Below are positions 25,212 through 35,214 of a stretch of 64,000 nt of DNA, one piece after another. Within the stretch, counting starts at the first letter, position 1. The number at the start of each line of letters is the position of its first letter. The translations under genes were made by a program, and so were the position numbers. The notes under the pieces were generated by a model that saw only the letters and a program-made list of their open reading frames with translations, was not told the DNA's origin and did no database searches. Source of the DNA: JBAXPV01 sp037132075 (lineage in GTDB: Bacteria; Bacteroidota; Bacteroidia; Bacteroidales; CAIXZF01); the NCBI GenBank assembly GCA_037132075.1, contig JBAXPV010000014.1, positions 1-64,000 of the forward strand, in the 5' to 3' direction.

Positions 25212-26399
25212 TTAAGGCCTTTTGTAGAATAGCGTTTTTCTTAGAATTGGAGCGGTTTTCAGATACTTTGTGACAAAAGCACTTTCCTCTTCAAATCGCT
25301 TTATAGAATCGATTACTGCACTTTTTACTGTGTTGATATTGGCAATTAAAGTTTCGTCATTGCTCTGTAGTGCTGATAAAATGGCTTGTGACTTTTTCAA
25401 TGTAATGCCTACAGTATCAATCATTAGCCTGATTTGAGAATCAGTTAACTTTGGTTTGAACTGTTTGTTCTTAAAATTGACATACTTATTAAAAAGGCCA
25501 ATCCCTGAATTGAACAACAGCACAGCATCATTATATTGATTGATAACAGTATTCTGATTAAAGACGCTGATTTCAGTACGAAGATAGCCTGCTTCAATAC
25601 CGGTCATTTCATTTGTTAGTCCATTTTGTTCTATCCTACTGAGCTTGGCGATGGTCTGAGCGATTGCTGGAAGGGCAGAATAGGCTGTAAGCGTATCGGT
25701 GAAATTGAATAGCGAAGTGTTTGGGTCATGTTCCAGTTTCCCATTGTCAAATGCACTTGGACGAATTGGATGTTCTGAAAACTGCCATAGCGGGTCAAAA
25801 GGCATGTGGGTTAACAACATTTTCTCGGGAGTGAGCTTGAAATAGTCGAGGTTGAAATATGAATAAAACTGTCCGTCTTTCACATATCCTGCTCCCCAGC
25901 AAGGATCAAATAAAAACCATTTTCCTTCAATCCTGGCTGAATTCCATGCATGGGAGAGTTTTACAATTTGACCATTTTGCCGGGTGTAACCAGAGATGGT
26001 CCATGCCTGGATATTCATATTCTTACAGGTTTCAGTAAAAACCATTGCATAACCCTGGCAAACAGCTTTGCGGCTTTTTAAGGTTTTTTTTACTGCCTCA
26101 TCCGTTGTCTTATAATACTGGGTGTTGTACATTCCTGCAATATCATAGCTAATATTCCTGCTTAGCCAGACATAAACAGCCGTCACCTTATCGGTTTCTC
26201 CGCTGAAATTGTCATTAATCCAGGAAGCAAGCAATAGGGTGGATTCAGTTTTTTCCTGTGGTATTTCTTTTAACCTGAGGTCAATGGCGGTGATTTCCTG
26301 CGCATATGCACTCACGAAAATTACAGGGAAAAATAAACAGAAAAGAACCTTTGATCTACTAATGGCAGTATTCAGTTTTTTAAAGCAAAATACATGCAT
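25212..26399 (-). CDS. secreted transglutaminase-like cysteine protease family protein
   Basis: A 395-aa protein with a signal peptide (residues 1-34, ending AYAQ). The transglutaminase-like catalytic triad is present: C114 in KAVCQGYA, H150 in SHAWN and D165 in FDPCW. The remaining C-terminal 220 residues are helical, of unknown role. Homologues act in the periplasm as peptidases or crosslinkers. It lies 11 bp from each neighbour in a minus-strand run. Confidence 0.87.
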   Translation of the reverse strand: MHVFCFKKLNTAISRSKVLFCLFFPVIFVSAYAQEITAIDLRLKEIPQEKTESTLLLASWINDNFSGETDKVTAVYVWLSRNISYDIAGMYNTQYYKTTDEAVKKTLKSRKAVCQGYAMVFTETCKNMNIQAWTISGYTRQNGQIVKLSHAWNSARIEGKWFLFDPCWGAGYVKDGQFYSYFNLDYFKLTPEKMLLTHMPFDPLWQFSEHPIRPSAFDNGKLEHDPNTSLFNFTDTLTAYSALPAIAQTIAKLSRIEQNGLTNEMTGIEAGYLRTEISVFNQNTVINQYNDAVLLFNSGIGLFNKYVNFKNKQFKPKLTDSQIRLMIDTVGITLKKSQAILSALQSNDETLIANINTVKSAVIDSIKRFEEESAFVTKYLKTAPILRKTLFYKRP

Positions 26400-26410
26400 T
26401 TCGACGTATT

Positions 26411-29400
26411 TTATTGCAGAAAAAGTTTTTGCATAGATTTCTCACCAGGGCTTATTACCATCAGGTAATATACTCCTTTTGGATATTTTCCAAGATCAAG
26501 AGTGATCACGGATTTGCCCGGATTTCCTGAGATCTCTTTATGTAGGATTTTTTGCCCAAGCGGGGTCAGTACATCAAGTTGAAGCGTTTGATGATTGTCA
26601 AGAATCTCCAAGAAGAAACGATCGGCAGAAGGATTCGGGTAGATCCGGTAATTGTTATTGTTGGTTATTTCATTAATTCCAACGGCATCATCGACCAGGA
26701 AGTCATCGATAAAGATATTGTTACTCGTGGTACTTACCGACTCAAATGCAATTTTAACGTTCTTTTTACCGGCATAGGCAGATAGGTTAACGTTGTCGCA
26801 GTCAGCCCCAAAGGTCCCGCCACACCAGTCGTTTGCGACAAGAGGCACGAAATTGGTAATTAGAAGTGGATGGGTTGAAAACTTCCCGCTTCCATCCTCA
26901 AATCCTGTATACACTTTGGTCCAGCTAAGCCCGCAATTATCGGAAGCATAAACAAATAATGTGTCGGAATAAGCTGCATCATATTGTGCATAAGCGTGCC
27001 TGAAATGTAACATTGCATTGCTGTAATTGCTTAGGTTCAATGCAGGACTGATTAGCCGGTCTTTAAATCCAAAAGAATTTGTTGAGAAAATGGGAGCTTC
27101 AGCGGAGCGAGTACTGTTCGCCAGGCCTCCGGTTACAGCATTCACCCAACTCCAGTCACCGTCAGGGTTCTCAATGGTCCAGCCTTTCCCTTTGATGTCA
27201 GGATAATCGAAGCCGTCAGCAAAAGGTGCATTGAGCCCTCCGATAACGATGTAGTTAGTTTTGCTTAAAGAAACACTCCCGTTAATATTGGTTACATTCA
27301 AAGAAATGCTGTAATAGCCATCCTGGTTAAATTGAATTTCAGGATTTTGTGAGTTTGCTGAAGTGCCATTCACGAATGTTGCCGTAGCGGGTAGTACAGA
27401 CCACTCCCATCCAATAGGGCAGTAGGCACTTGCATCAAAGAAATGAATCACTTGAGTTCCGGAACAAAGGATAGAGTCGCTGCTGTTGAAATTGGCCAGA
27501 GGCAGCAGAGAATTGCTGATCGTAATATAAACAGGTATGTTTAAGGTGTCACTCCCCAAGCTGTTCGCAACAATAAGCTGAACGTTGTAATTTCCGGCAG
27601 CGGCGTAAGTAATGGCGCTTGGATTGGGTAAAGTGGAGCTTGAAGGATTCCCTCCTGGGAATGACCAATGCCAGGAGGTTGGATTCCCGTTGGTTTGATC
27701 AAAGAAGTTAATCGCACAACCAATAGGCATGGTGGTATGATCGGCGGAGAAACCAGCTACCGGCGTAGTTTTGTAAAGAGATGATTCCCATAAGCCACGG
27801 CCGTAGGTTGCTGCATGAATGCGACTGTTGTCAGGGTTAACAGTATCATAAAAGATCTCTAGTTCAGTAACTCTGCCATTGGCAGGAAGTCCGTTGGTAA
27901 AAGGAATCCAGTCGGTCATCATGTCATCCTTGTAAAAAACCCCGATGTCGGTTCCTAGGTAAAGCCCGCTATGATTACTTTTTGAACAAATGATGGTGTT
28001 AAGGCTCACATTGGGGAGTGTACCACTGATGTCAGTCCATGAATTTCCACGATCCGTTGAAAAATAGATTTTGTGGTTGCTGGTACAGTACACATTGTCA
28101 ATGTTTTGCGGATCTGTACTGATGTCGGTTGGGGTTGAAGCATTGGGCAATTGGGCCGAAAGATCTACCCAGCTTGGCGTTATGGCATGAGCATTGTCGG
28201 TGCGATAAAATAGGTGAGAATCTTTTACGAGATATAGTATCTGCGGATCAACAGTGGATTGTTTTAAGGCCACGCAATCTCCTGAACTCAGGTTTGTAGT
28301 GACTTTTGTCCATGTAATCCCTGCAATGCTTCCATTTTTTATATTATTGCTTCTCCATACATTCTTCAAACCCAGGAACATCGTGTTTGGAGCAGAATTG
28401 TCGATCAGAAAAGGGCTGACCCATGCCCCGGCTTCATTAATGCCATTGGTACCGTTACCACCGATGGTGCCGTTGTTATTGTTGTTATAAATCCTGCTTA
28501 CATCACCATAATAAACAGTCGCATAACGGTACTTTGGATTTACAGGATCGATAGCACATTCCATTCCATCCCCGCCATTTACGTGTGTCCAGGTTGTGTC
28601 ATTCAATAGATTACTGCCATTATCCTGGTAACCATTCATGACCATCCTGCTCACAGTCTTGCTCTGCCCGATTTTATATATCTGTGAAATGGCCAATCCC
28701 TGGCTTATAAAATTCCAGTTTGAGCCATTATCCGCAGTATACCAGCAGCCACCATCACAGCCTGTATAAAGATTGCTATTAAGCGGATTTCTTTCGAAAA
28801 CATGAATGTCAGCATGAACATAATCAACACTGCAACTTCCTGTCCAATGGGCAACGATGGTCCAGGTTTGCCCCCCGTTGGAAGAACTCCAGATGTTTAC
28901 CCCACCCACAAAAATTTTATTGACATCAACAGGATCAACATTGATGCATAAGTCATACCATCCCTGTCCTCCAGTGCCACCGGTACATCCTGTTGCAAGG
29001 ATATTCGGACTGTTCGACATTTGAGTAAAGGTATTTCCGCCATCAGTTGAGCGATACAAAGCTTTGAAAGACTCAGCGTTTGATACCAGGTAATATACAT
29101 AGGAAGGATTGGCTGGGCTAACGCCAATGACACCTCTTGCACCACTGGTATTTCCATAGTTTAATTGTGTCCATGTATTGGCTCCATCAGAGGTTTTATA
29201 CAATTTTTGATTTTGGCTGGCATATAAAGTAAGTGTATCACCAGGTTTGAAAACGAGGTCTTTCCAGTTACCTCCACCTGAGACAAGAGTCCAGTTCAAT
29301 CCTGCATCAATCGACCTGAAGATACCCCCAGATGTTGCGGCATATAAGGTGTTGTTGTTTAAAGGATTGATGAGCAATTTGCCTACAGTTGCATTACCCA

Positions 29401-30097
29401 TTCCTGTGTTAGAGGAAGCCCAATTGAGTCCGCCATCAATGCTTTTCATGACACCAATGCCAGGGGCATCTGAGGCATCTCTGTCGCCAGTGCCAATATA
29501 AAGAACGTCTGGGTTGACGAAATCAACTGCAATAGAAGATACGCCGAGCGTTGGTAATCCATCAGTGTTGCTGTACCAATATTGTCCACCGTTGGTTGAT
29601 TGCCACAACCCACCAGAAGCTGCTCCAACCCATAAAATATTCGGATCGGTTGGATGGAATCCAATGGCATTAACTCTGCCCAGGCCAACACCACTGACGG
29701 GTATTTTTTTTGGACCCAGCTCTATCCAGTTTCCAGCTTTAATATTCTTGTGACCCTGGCGGACAAAATAATCCTGATATGCATTTATATCGATAGCCGG
29801 ATCCGGACGGTCACCTGTTGGGCTGACTCTTTTGGACATCATGTATTCCCAACGTTTAAAGGGCTTCCAACCACAGCCTTTTGTGATTTCTCTGTCTTTC
29901 CAATAAACCTCAAATGCATGTTGAACTTTAAAAAAATTCACATTCTGGTCCTGCATCATGTCAATCCAATAAGGATAGTTAGCAGTATCTCCGGGCGGCG
30001 ACAAAACTTGTTGTGCATGAGTGGGAGAGATGAAGAAAACAATAAAAAGGAATAGGATTCCTGATTTTATCAATGATTTTGAGAATGGAGTGTTCAT
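26411..30097 (-). CDS. large T9SS-secreted protein: sortilin-like propeller, PKD, choice-of-anchor J
   Basis: A 1228-aa extracellular protein. A signal peptide (1-28) precedes an N-terminal domain and then, at about 130-790, many BNR/sortilin-type repeats (SxDGGxxW, YIGTGDRDASD). Two PKD-like domains follow at about 800-960, then a cleaved-adhesin/choice-of-anchor J domain (GFDYPDIKGKGW to IFIDDFLVDD, about 970-1140), and finally a T9SS type A sorting domain (YRIYPNPSADRF to KGVYYLMVI). This is the layout of surface adhesins and peptidases with proteolysed N-termini. No catalytic domain was recognised. Confidence 0.87.
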   Translation of the reverse strand: MNTPFSKSLIKSGILFLFIVFFISPTHAQQVLSPPGDTANYPYWIDMMQDQNVNFFKVQHAFEVYWKDREITKGCGWKPFKRWEYMMSKRVSPTGDRPDPAIDINAYQDYFVRQGHKNIKAGNWIELGPKKIPVSGVGLGRVNAIGFHPTDPNILWVGAASGGLWQSTNGGQYWYSNTDGLPTLGVSSIAVDFVNPDVLYIGTGDRDASDAPGIGVMKSIDGGLNWASSNTGMGNATVGKLLINPLNNNTLYAATSGGIFRSIDAGLNWTLVSGGGNWKDLVFKPGDTLTLYASQNQKLYKTSDGANTWTQLNYGNTSGARGVIGVSPANPSYVYYLVSNAESFKALYRSTDGGNTFTQMSNSPNILATGCTGGTGGQGWYDLCINVDPVDVNKIFVGGVNIWSSSNGGQTWTIVAHWTGSCSVDYVHADIHVFERNPLNSNLYTGCDGGCWYTADNGSNWNFISQGLAISQIYKIGQSKTVSRMVMNGYQDNGSNLLNDTTWTHVNGGDGMECAIDPVNPKYRYATVYYGDVSRIYNNNNNGTIGGNGTNGINEAGAWVSPFLIDNSAPNTMFLGLKNVWRSNNIKNGSIAGITWTKVTTNLSSGDCVALKQSTVDPQILYLVKDSHLFYRTDNAHAITPSWVDLSAQLPNASTPTDISTDPQNIDNVYCTSNHKIYFSTDRGNSWTDISGTLPNVSLNTIICSKSNHSGLYLGTDIGVFYKDDMMTDWIPFTNGLPANGRVTELEIFYDTVNPDNSRIHAATYGRGLWESSLYKTTPVAGFSADHTTMPIGCAINFFDQTNGNPTSWHWSFPGGNPSSSTLPNPSAITYAAAGNYNVQLIVANSLGSDTLNIPVYITISNSLLPLANFNSSDSILCSGTQVIHFFDASAYCPIGWEWSVLPATATFVNGTSANSQNPEIQFNQDGYYSISLNVTNINGSVSLSKTNYIVIGGLNAPFADGFDYPDIKGKGWTIENPDGDWSWVNAVTGGLANSTRSAEAPIFSTNSFGFKDRLISPALNLSNYSNAMLHFRHAYAQYDAAYSDTLFVYASDNCGLSWTKVYTGFEDGSGKFSTHPLLITNFVPLVANDWCGGTFGADCDNVNLSAYAGKKNVKIAFESVSTTSNNIFIDDFLVDDAVGINEITNNNNYRIYPNPSADRFFLEILDNHQTLQLDVLTPLGQKILHKEISGNPGKSVITLDLGKYPKGVYYLMVISPGEKSMQKLFLQ

Positions 30098-30118
30098 GGA
30101 TGTTGTTTTTTTTGAATA

Positions 30119-32941
30119 CTAAGCCCGGTTACAAATTGCAGTAAAAGGACAGTATTTGCATTTCTCTAAGACAATGGTTTGTGTAAAGGGTTTAGAAATA
30201 TCTCTAATTTCAGCAACAATTAATTCAAGGTATTGTTGGAATTCCGAAATAAAGCTCGATAAGTCAGTATCTTTCGCAGGTAAATCTGCATAAATAACCC
30301 CCTTGTTCAACTTACGCAAAGGTACGATGCCCGGCTCAATTTTAAAACCCTCCAGTTCATCTTCTTTTTGCGTTAATAAAAGATAAAAAAGTAACTGAAA
30401 AAGCTTGTCAGCCCCTTTCTTTGAAGCGAGTTCTTCAAAATTACTGAACTTAAGTCCAGCGGCTTCCACATTCCCGGTTTTATAATCCAGTATTTCAATC
30501 CGGTTTCCACTTTTGTCAATCCTGTCGATGATCCCAACGTAGGTGATCCCATTTCGTTCAATTTTATATTTCTGCTCCAGTGACAGGATAATACGAGCTT
30601 CAGATTGTTCATCCTTTTCCATTCGCTTTTCTTCCAGGCTCACGAGTTTTTTTATCAGGCTGATCCCGGTTTGAACAAGCAGGTGGTTCTTCCCATGGCT
30701 GAGGTCTCCTTCAGGTAAAATGTCTTTAAAGCACTGAATGGCAGTGGTTTCAATTTTTGATTTAATGTCTTTAAAAGATTCTTTTCCAAGAGGCCTTTTG
30801 ATCCATGGTAAATACAATTCATATAAGGCCTTATGAATCGCATTCCCAAAGGTTCCGGCTTCCATGGTCTCTTCAACTTCTTCGCTTTCACGAAGTTTCT
30901 CGACGCTCTCAAAATAAAAACGGAGCTGGCAGCTCAGGTAAATGTTTAAACGTGAGGCGCTTAGTCCCGTTTCTGTAATTATTGTATTGAGTTTTTGAAG
31001 GATGTCCGGAGTCTTCTCAATGATTATTTCCCTGGATTGTGACTCTGTCGAAGGAAATAAATGAAGCACTCTTTCTCTGATGACAACAGCCGGGTTTTTC
31101 TTTGGCATCTCGTGAATGAGCTGACCGATAAACCTGCTTTTATCGCCACCGCCGACTTTTCCTGGCTCTGTGTTATAAAGTATATAAACCGTTTTGGCAT
31201 GTTGCAGCAGATGGTAGAAGTGATACGCATAAACGCTCTGGTTGTCCCGATATGTTGGGAGTCCATACTCTTTGCGAATGTCGAAAGGAATAAAGGAATT
31301 ATGGGTTTTCCCTGAAGGCATGATGTCTTCATTGACATTTAAGATAATAAGCTGTTCAAAATCCAGGTTACGGGTTTCGAGCATTCCCATAAATTGAACT
31401 CCTTTTAATGGTTCTCCGTAAAATGGAAGTTTGGTCACCGACACCACTTGCCTGTAAAGCGCTTTCAGACCGATAAGATCAATTACGGGATTATATTTTA
31501 AGGACAGATCAAGAAGATTCTTAAACAGAATCGTGAAATGGTAAAGGTATTCCTTGTTGAGGTCATCAGTTTCAGTAAGTGCATCTTTCATTAGTTCAAT
31601 GAGATACAACGAACCTTTGACCAAGTTGAATGGCTGATAAGGATCAAGTTCGAATATATGTCCCAATTGGTTAATTTTAGAACCCAAATCTTGAAACAAC
31701 AACTCCCGGATGTCATTGGCGCTGTAAAATGAGCGGTTTGAAACCTGAATCTTACGTGCTGCTGCACCACTTGCCGGTGAAAAGGAAATTATTCCCGGGT
31801 GAACCAGGAAATTGACCAGGTCACTGTGATAAAATCTTAGCTTTTCCGGGTTAAATACTTCGTTTTCCTTTTGTTTTGCAGAAAAAATTATGGCAGTGCG
31901 ATAAAGCTGGAACAGAGACTCAAACAACGCATGAAGAGGTGACAATCGCAGCGGCATTCCCATGGTTACATTAAATTCCCCAAGATTATCTGGGAGTGAA
32001 TGGATCATAGGGATAAGGAGGCTTTCATCACCCATGACAACAGCGGTTTTTTCGTGGGTTTCGGGATGGATTCCTGCAAGGATCTGGCCGGCTACTTTTG
32101 CTTGTGTGATAAGCTGCGGTACTCCGATTATTTCAATTTCTTTGGGTTCTGTGAGCAAACGATCCGACAGCCATTGAAGTTTTTCAGGTGGCGTTGTGGC
32201 AAGATGTTCTCTAAGGAAATTTCCTGCTTCCTGGGTCTCATCGTCGAAATAGTATTTATCAATATCATAAAATACTCTGGCCTTCCCTGCCATTGTAAGG
32301 GCCTGGATGACAATTTTTTCTGCAGAGTTTAACGCATTAAATCCGACAAACCAGACTTTTTCCCAGGCGAGTTCCCTGATGATACTATCAGTGTTTTCTG
32401 CTGCAGTCCTGTAGGCAAGCCCCTGGCTCAGTTTCTGCTGTGCAAGTTGGCTTTCGCTTAAAAGTTTGTAATATTCTCCAAAGGAACGGAAGAAATCAAG
32501 GTAATTACTTTCGAATGGAGTTAGAAATGGCTGTCCCGGGTTCCACAATTGAATTGCCTTGGCTTCATCGATATTTTGGTAAAGGCCAGACGCATTTACC
32601 AGGCTTAGATCGATGTCGTTGAAATCTTTTAAAGCCGTTTCGGCCCAGTCAGCGAAATCCTGAAAGGGCTGGGCTTTTTCTTTCTTGATTTGTGTGTGTA
32701 TATGGTAGAATTCAAACAGAAGAAATTCATGTTCAGCTTTCTGGCGATCCAGTACTTTGTAAATAAAATCCTCAATCGAAAACGTATCAGGCAGCCAAAC
32801 CGCTTGTTCAAGGAGATTAGCCAGGTGTTTCTTAAAGTAAAGCCCGGCTCGCCGATTCGGAAAAACCAGCGCGATTTTCCCTGGCTGAACCGGATATTCC
32901 CGATGCAGCGTTTCAGCAATCCTTCCAAGGAAACTGTCCAT
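30119..32941 (-). CDS. AddB-like PD-(D/E)XK nuclease with Fe-S staple
   Basis: A 940-aa protein of the RecB/AddB exonuclease superfamily for double-strand break processing. The N-terminus carries a UvrD-like fold (LVFPNRRAGLYF) without a clear Walker A, as in AddB. The C-terminal nuclease has EILDYKTGN, and an iron-sulfur staple is formed by an upstream Cys (YLSCQLRFYF) plus C928, C931 and C937 (CKYCPFTAIC). An AddA-like UvrD helicase partner is not in this window. It is 2 bp from the nucleotidyltransferase gene, with no obvious functional link. Confidence 0.83.
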   Translation of the reverse strand: MDSFLGRIAETLHREYPVQPGKIALVFPNRRAGLYFKKHLANLLEQAVWLPDTFSIEDFIYKVLDRQKAEHEFLLFEFYHIHTQIKKEKAQPFQDFADWAETALKDFNDIDLSLVNASGLYQNIDEAKAIQLWNPGQPFLTPFESNYLDFFRSFGEYYKLLSESQLAQQKLSQGLAYRTAAENTDSIIRELAWEKVWFVGFNALNSAEKIVIQALTMAGKARVFYDIDKYYFDDETQEAGNFLREHLATTPPEKLQWLSDRLLTEPKEIEIIGVPQLITQAKVAGQILAGIHPETHEKTAVVMGDESLLIPMIHSLPDNLGEFNVTMGMPLRLSPLHALFESLFQLYRTAIIFSAKQKENEVFNPEKLRFYHSDLVNFLVHPGIISFSPASGAAARKIQVSNRSFYSANDIRELLFQDLGSKINQLGHIFELDPYQPFNLVKGSLYLIELMKDALTETDDLNKEYLYHFTILFKNLLDLSLKYNPVIDLIGLKALYRQVVSVTKLPFYGEPLKGVQFMGMLETRNLDFEQLIILNVNEDIMPSGKTHNSFIPFDIRKEYGLPTYRDNQSVYAYHFYHLLQHAKTVYILYNTEPGKVGGGDKSRFIGQLIHEMPKKNPAVVIRERVLHLFPSTESQSREIIIEKTPDILQKLNTIITETGLSASRLNIYLSCQLRFYFESVEKLRESEEVEETMEAGTFGNAIHKALYELYLPWIKRPLGKESFKDIKSKIETTAIQCFKDILPEGDLSHGKNHLLVQTGISLIKKLVSLEEKRMEKDEQSEARIILSLEQKYKIERNGITYVGIIDRIDKSGNRIEILDYKTGNVEAAGLKFSNFEELASKKGADKLFQLLFYLLLTQKEDELEGFKIEPGIVPLRKLNKGVIYADLPAKDTDLSSFISEFQQYLELIVAEIRDISKPFTQTIVLEKCKYCPFTAICNRA

Positions 32942-32943
32942 GT

Positions 32944-33669
32944 TTAATGAGCTAAGAAATATGAAGAGGCCAACTCAATGTTTTTTTCGCTACCCAGGTC
33001 GAACCAGTAATCCTCGTCATGCGGATAGGCTCGGATCTGATGTTCGGGTGCAAGTTTTAATAACAGATCGGTTAAGGAGAACTTTCCTGTTTCTTTTATA
33101 CATCCAAATATTTCCGGCGAGAAAATAGAAATTCCGCTGAATGCCAAAGGTTTCAATTCGCTTGCAGCATTGGGTTCCTGGCCTTTGTATTGTCCGGTAA
33201 GCTGGTTTTCCCATGCTCTCAGCCTGAAATCATCGTCAAAGAGTAAGTACCTGGAGGTGTTTCTGTTTCTTACTGCCAGGGTGGCCATCGCATGGCTGAG
33301 CCTATGGGCTTGTTCTAAGTTTTTCAAATCAATATTGCACAGGATATCAACATTGTAGACAACAAAGACATCATGTTCCAAAAACTGCTTTGCGTTGAGG
33401 ATTCCGCCTCCTGAATCGAGTAATTCCGCGCTTTCATCACTAAGATGTACCTGGATACCAAAATTATTATTGCCTTTTAGGAAGTCTTTGATTTGATCCG
33501 GGAAATGATGAATGTTGATGACGACTTCCTGAATTCCGGATTGGATCAACTTCTCCATGACCCATGCAAGCATTGGCTTTCCTGATACTTCCACCAAAGC
33601 TTTGGGTATGTGGTCGGTGCGTGGCTGTAGCCTGGTTCCCAGTCCGGCTGCCAGTATCATTGCTTTCAT
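32944..33669 (-). CDS. sugar-1-phosphate nucleotidyltransferase, MurU-like
   Basis: A 241-aa nucleotidyltransferase with the signature GLGTRLQPRTDHIPKAL (residues 9-25) and a metal-binding VYNVDI loop. The length fits MurU, the uridylyltransferase for MurNAc-1-phosphate, better than longer mannose-1-phosphate guanylyltransferases. The gene 6 bp upstream encodes an AmgK-like sugar kinase. In Pseudomonas, AmgK and MurU form a peptidoglycan-recycling shortcut to UDP-MurNAc, so I infer the same pair. NDP-mannose or NDP-heptose products are possible alternatives. Confidence 0.8.
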   Translation of the reverse strand: MKAMILAAGLGTRLQPRTDHIPKALVEVSGKPMLAWVMEKLIQSGIQEVVINIHHFPDQIKDFLKGNNNFGIQVHLSDESAELLDSGGGILNAKQFLEHDVFVVYNVDILCNIDLKNLEQAHRLSHAMATLAVRNRNTSRYLLFDDDFRLRAWENQLTGQYKGQEPNAASELKPLAFSGISIFSPEIFGCIKETGKFSLTDLLLKLAPEHQIRAYPHDEDYWFDLGSEKNIELASSYFLAH

Positions 33670-33675
33670 CCAGGA

Positions 33676-35112
33676 TCAGCTTTGGTTGGAGGACAGAAGT
33701 TCACGATGTTTTAGAATGACTTCTAAACCGGAACGCTGGGAAACAGACCGGGCAAGTTTCTCCGCCAGATAAACGGATCGATGCTGGCCGCCGGTACATC
33801 CAAAATTGATGACGAGATCGCTGAAGCCACGGCTTTGATAGTTTTCAATGCTTTGAATGACAATCGAATAGATGTGGTTGAAAAATATACTGACCTCTTC
33901 AGCCTCTTCAAGAAAATTAATCACTTCCGGATCTTTTCCTGTCTGTGTTTGATATTGAGGATAACGACCGGGATTTGGAAGCGCCCGGCAGTCGAAAACA
34001 AAACCACCGCCATGTCCTCCTGTGTCAGCAGGTATTCCATTCTTATAAGCAAAACTTTTGATGTGGACTTTTAAAGCTTGTCTACTCAGGTTGCGTAAAA
34101 ATGAGGATGCAAGGATTCCTTTGAGGACATGATTAAGTTCCGGAATGTGAATGGGGAGTGGCTCATTCTGAAGTAAAAACTCCAGGTTGCGTAAAGCATA
34201 AGGAATGCTTTGCAAGAAATGTTCTTTGCGCTCATAAAAACCACGAAAACCATAAGCTCCCATTGCCTGAAGTATTCTGACATAAACAAAAGGATAAAAG
34301 AATTTCTGAAATTCGAGGGCAGCATTCGGAGCTTTCTTGGCAAGCGCTACCTTATATTGTTCCAGCAATTCTTGTCTGAAATCAGTGCTGAGGTCAGCTT
34401 TGCCATCAAAAAGGAGGGATGCCAGGTCATATTGCAAAGCCCCTTTTCTGCCTCCCTGGAAATCAATAAAAACGGGTTCTCCTCTGTAAATCATGATGTT
34501 TCTGGACTGAAAGTCGCGGAAGAGAAAGTAATCGGGGCCAGCACTTAAAAGAAAATCAATGAGTGTCTTGAAGTCTTCTTCCAGTTTTTGCTCATCAAAG
34601 GAAATACCGGCCAACTTGACGAAATAATACTTGAAATAGTTTAAATCCCACCACATCGATTGCTCGTCAAAAGACGATCGCGGATAGCAAATGGAATAAT
34701 CGAGTCCGCTAGCCCCATCAATCTGAATCGCGGGCAACAAATTCACGACCTTCCGATAAAGATCTTTCGTTTCACCTGACAAATCCTGTCTGTCCTGCCT
34801 GTCCTTGCTAATTAACGAGTATAATGTTACATCCCCCAAATCACTAACCAGGTAAATGTCCTTTGCGAGCTCTTTGGCCAGGACGACAGGCACAGGAAGC
34901 CCCTGTGATGCCAAATGGCTTGCAAGATAAACAAAGGCATCATTTTCACGCCGATCCGGATTGTAAACGCCAAGAGCAACCTGAGAAGCTCCATGGATTC
35001 TGAAATACAGTCTGTTGGATCCTGAGGCTGCCAGTGGCACGAAAGCGCTGACTTCTTCGCCAGACCAGGACTGAAAAAGCTTTACCAGGTTTGATTTAAC
35101 TATTGTTTGCAA
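33676..35112 (-). CDS. sugar kinase (AmgK-like) fused to RapZ C-terminal domain
   Basis: A 478-aa fusion. Residues 1-330 are an aminoglycoside-phosphotransferase-fold kinase with the FRDFQSRNIMI catalytic loop and metal-binding FIDFQGGR. Residues 345-478 match the C-terminal domain of RapZ, including the hallmark GCTGGQHRSVYLAEKLA, which in enterobacteria binds glucosamine-6-phosphate. Fusing a cell-wall-sugar kinase to an amino-sugar sensor next to a MurU-like gene suggests feedback control of amino-sugar salvage. Around residue 103 the kinase contains KDRQDRQDLSGE, encoded by a copy of the dispersed CAGGACAG repeat. Confidence 0.82.
   Translation of the reverse strand: MQTIVKSNLVKLFQSWSGEEVSAFVPLAASGSNRLYFRIHGASQVALGVYNPDRRENDAFVYLASHLASQGLPVPVVLAKELAKDIYLVSDLGDVTLYSLISKDRQDRQDLSGETKDLYRKVVNLLPAIQIDGASGLDYSICYPRSSFDEQSMWWDLNYFKYYFVKLAGISFDEQKLEEDFKTLIDFLLSAGPDYFLFRDFQSRNIMIYRGEPVFIDFQGGRKGALQYDLASLLFDGKADLSTDFRQELLEQYKVALAKKAPNAALEFQKFFYPFVYVRILQAMGAYGFRGFYERKEHFLQSIPYALRNLEFLLQNEPLPIHIPELNHVLKGILASSFLRNLSRQALKVHIKSFAYKNGIPADTGGHGGGFVFDCRALPNPGRYPQYQTQTGKDPEVINFLEEAEEVSIFFNHIYSIVIQSIENYQSRGFSDLVINFGCTGGQHRSVYLAEKLARSVSQRSGLEVILKHRELLSSNQS
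34780..34812. repeat. CAGGACAG-type repeat inside the kinase coding sequence
   Basis: The plus strand reads aaatcctgtctgtcctgcc and on to gtcc, closely resembling the intergenic repeats at 228-262 and 336-355. It stays in frame and encodes the DRQDRQD stretch of the kinase/RapZ fusion. Confidence 0.6.
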
Positions 35113-35168
35113 GGGCTAAGGTTTGTTCTACAAAGAAAATGAAAATCCTCGTTTTATTCTAGATTTTG

Positions 35169-35176
35169 TATCTTTG
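35169..35176 (+). promoter_or_regulatory. -7 box for the erythrin gene (TATCTTTG)
   Basis: A perfect TAnnTTTG, 39 bp before the ATG at 35215. The -33 element is not clear. Confidence 0.5.
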
Positions 35177-35214
35177 TCTCAAAGATTTTTGAATTACTAA
35201 TCATACTAAAAGCA

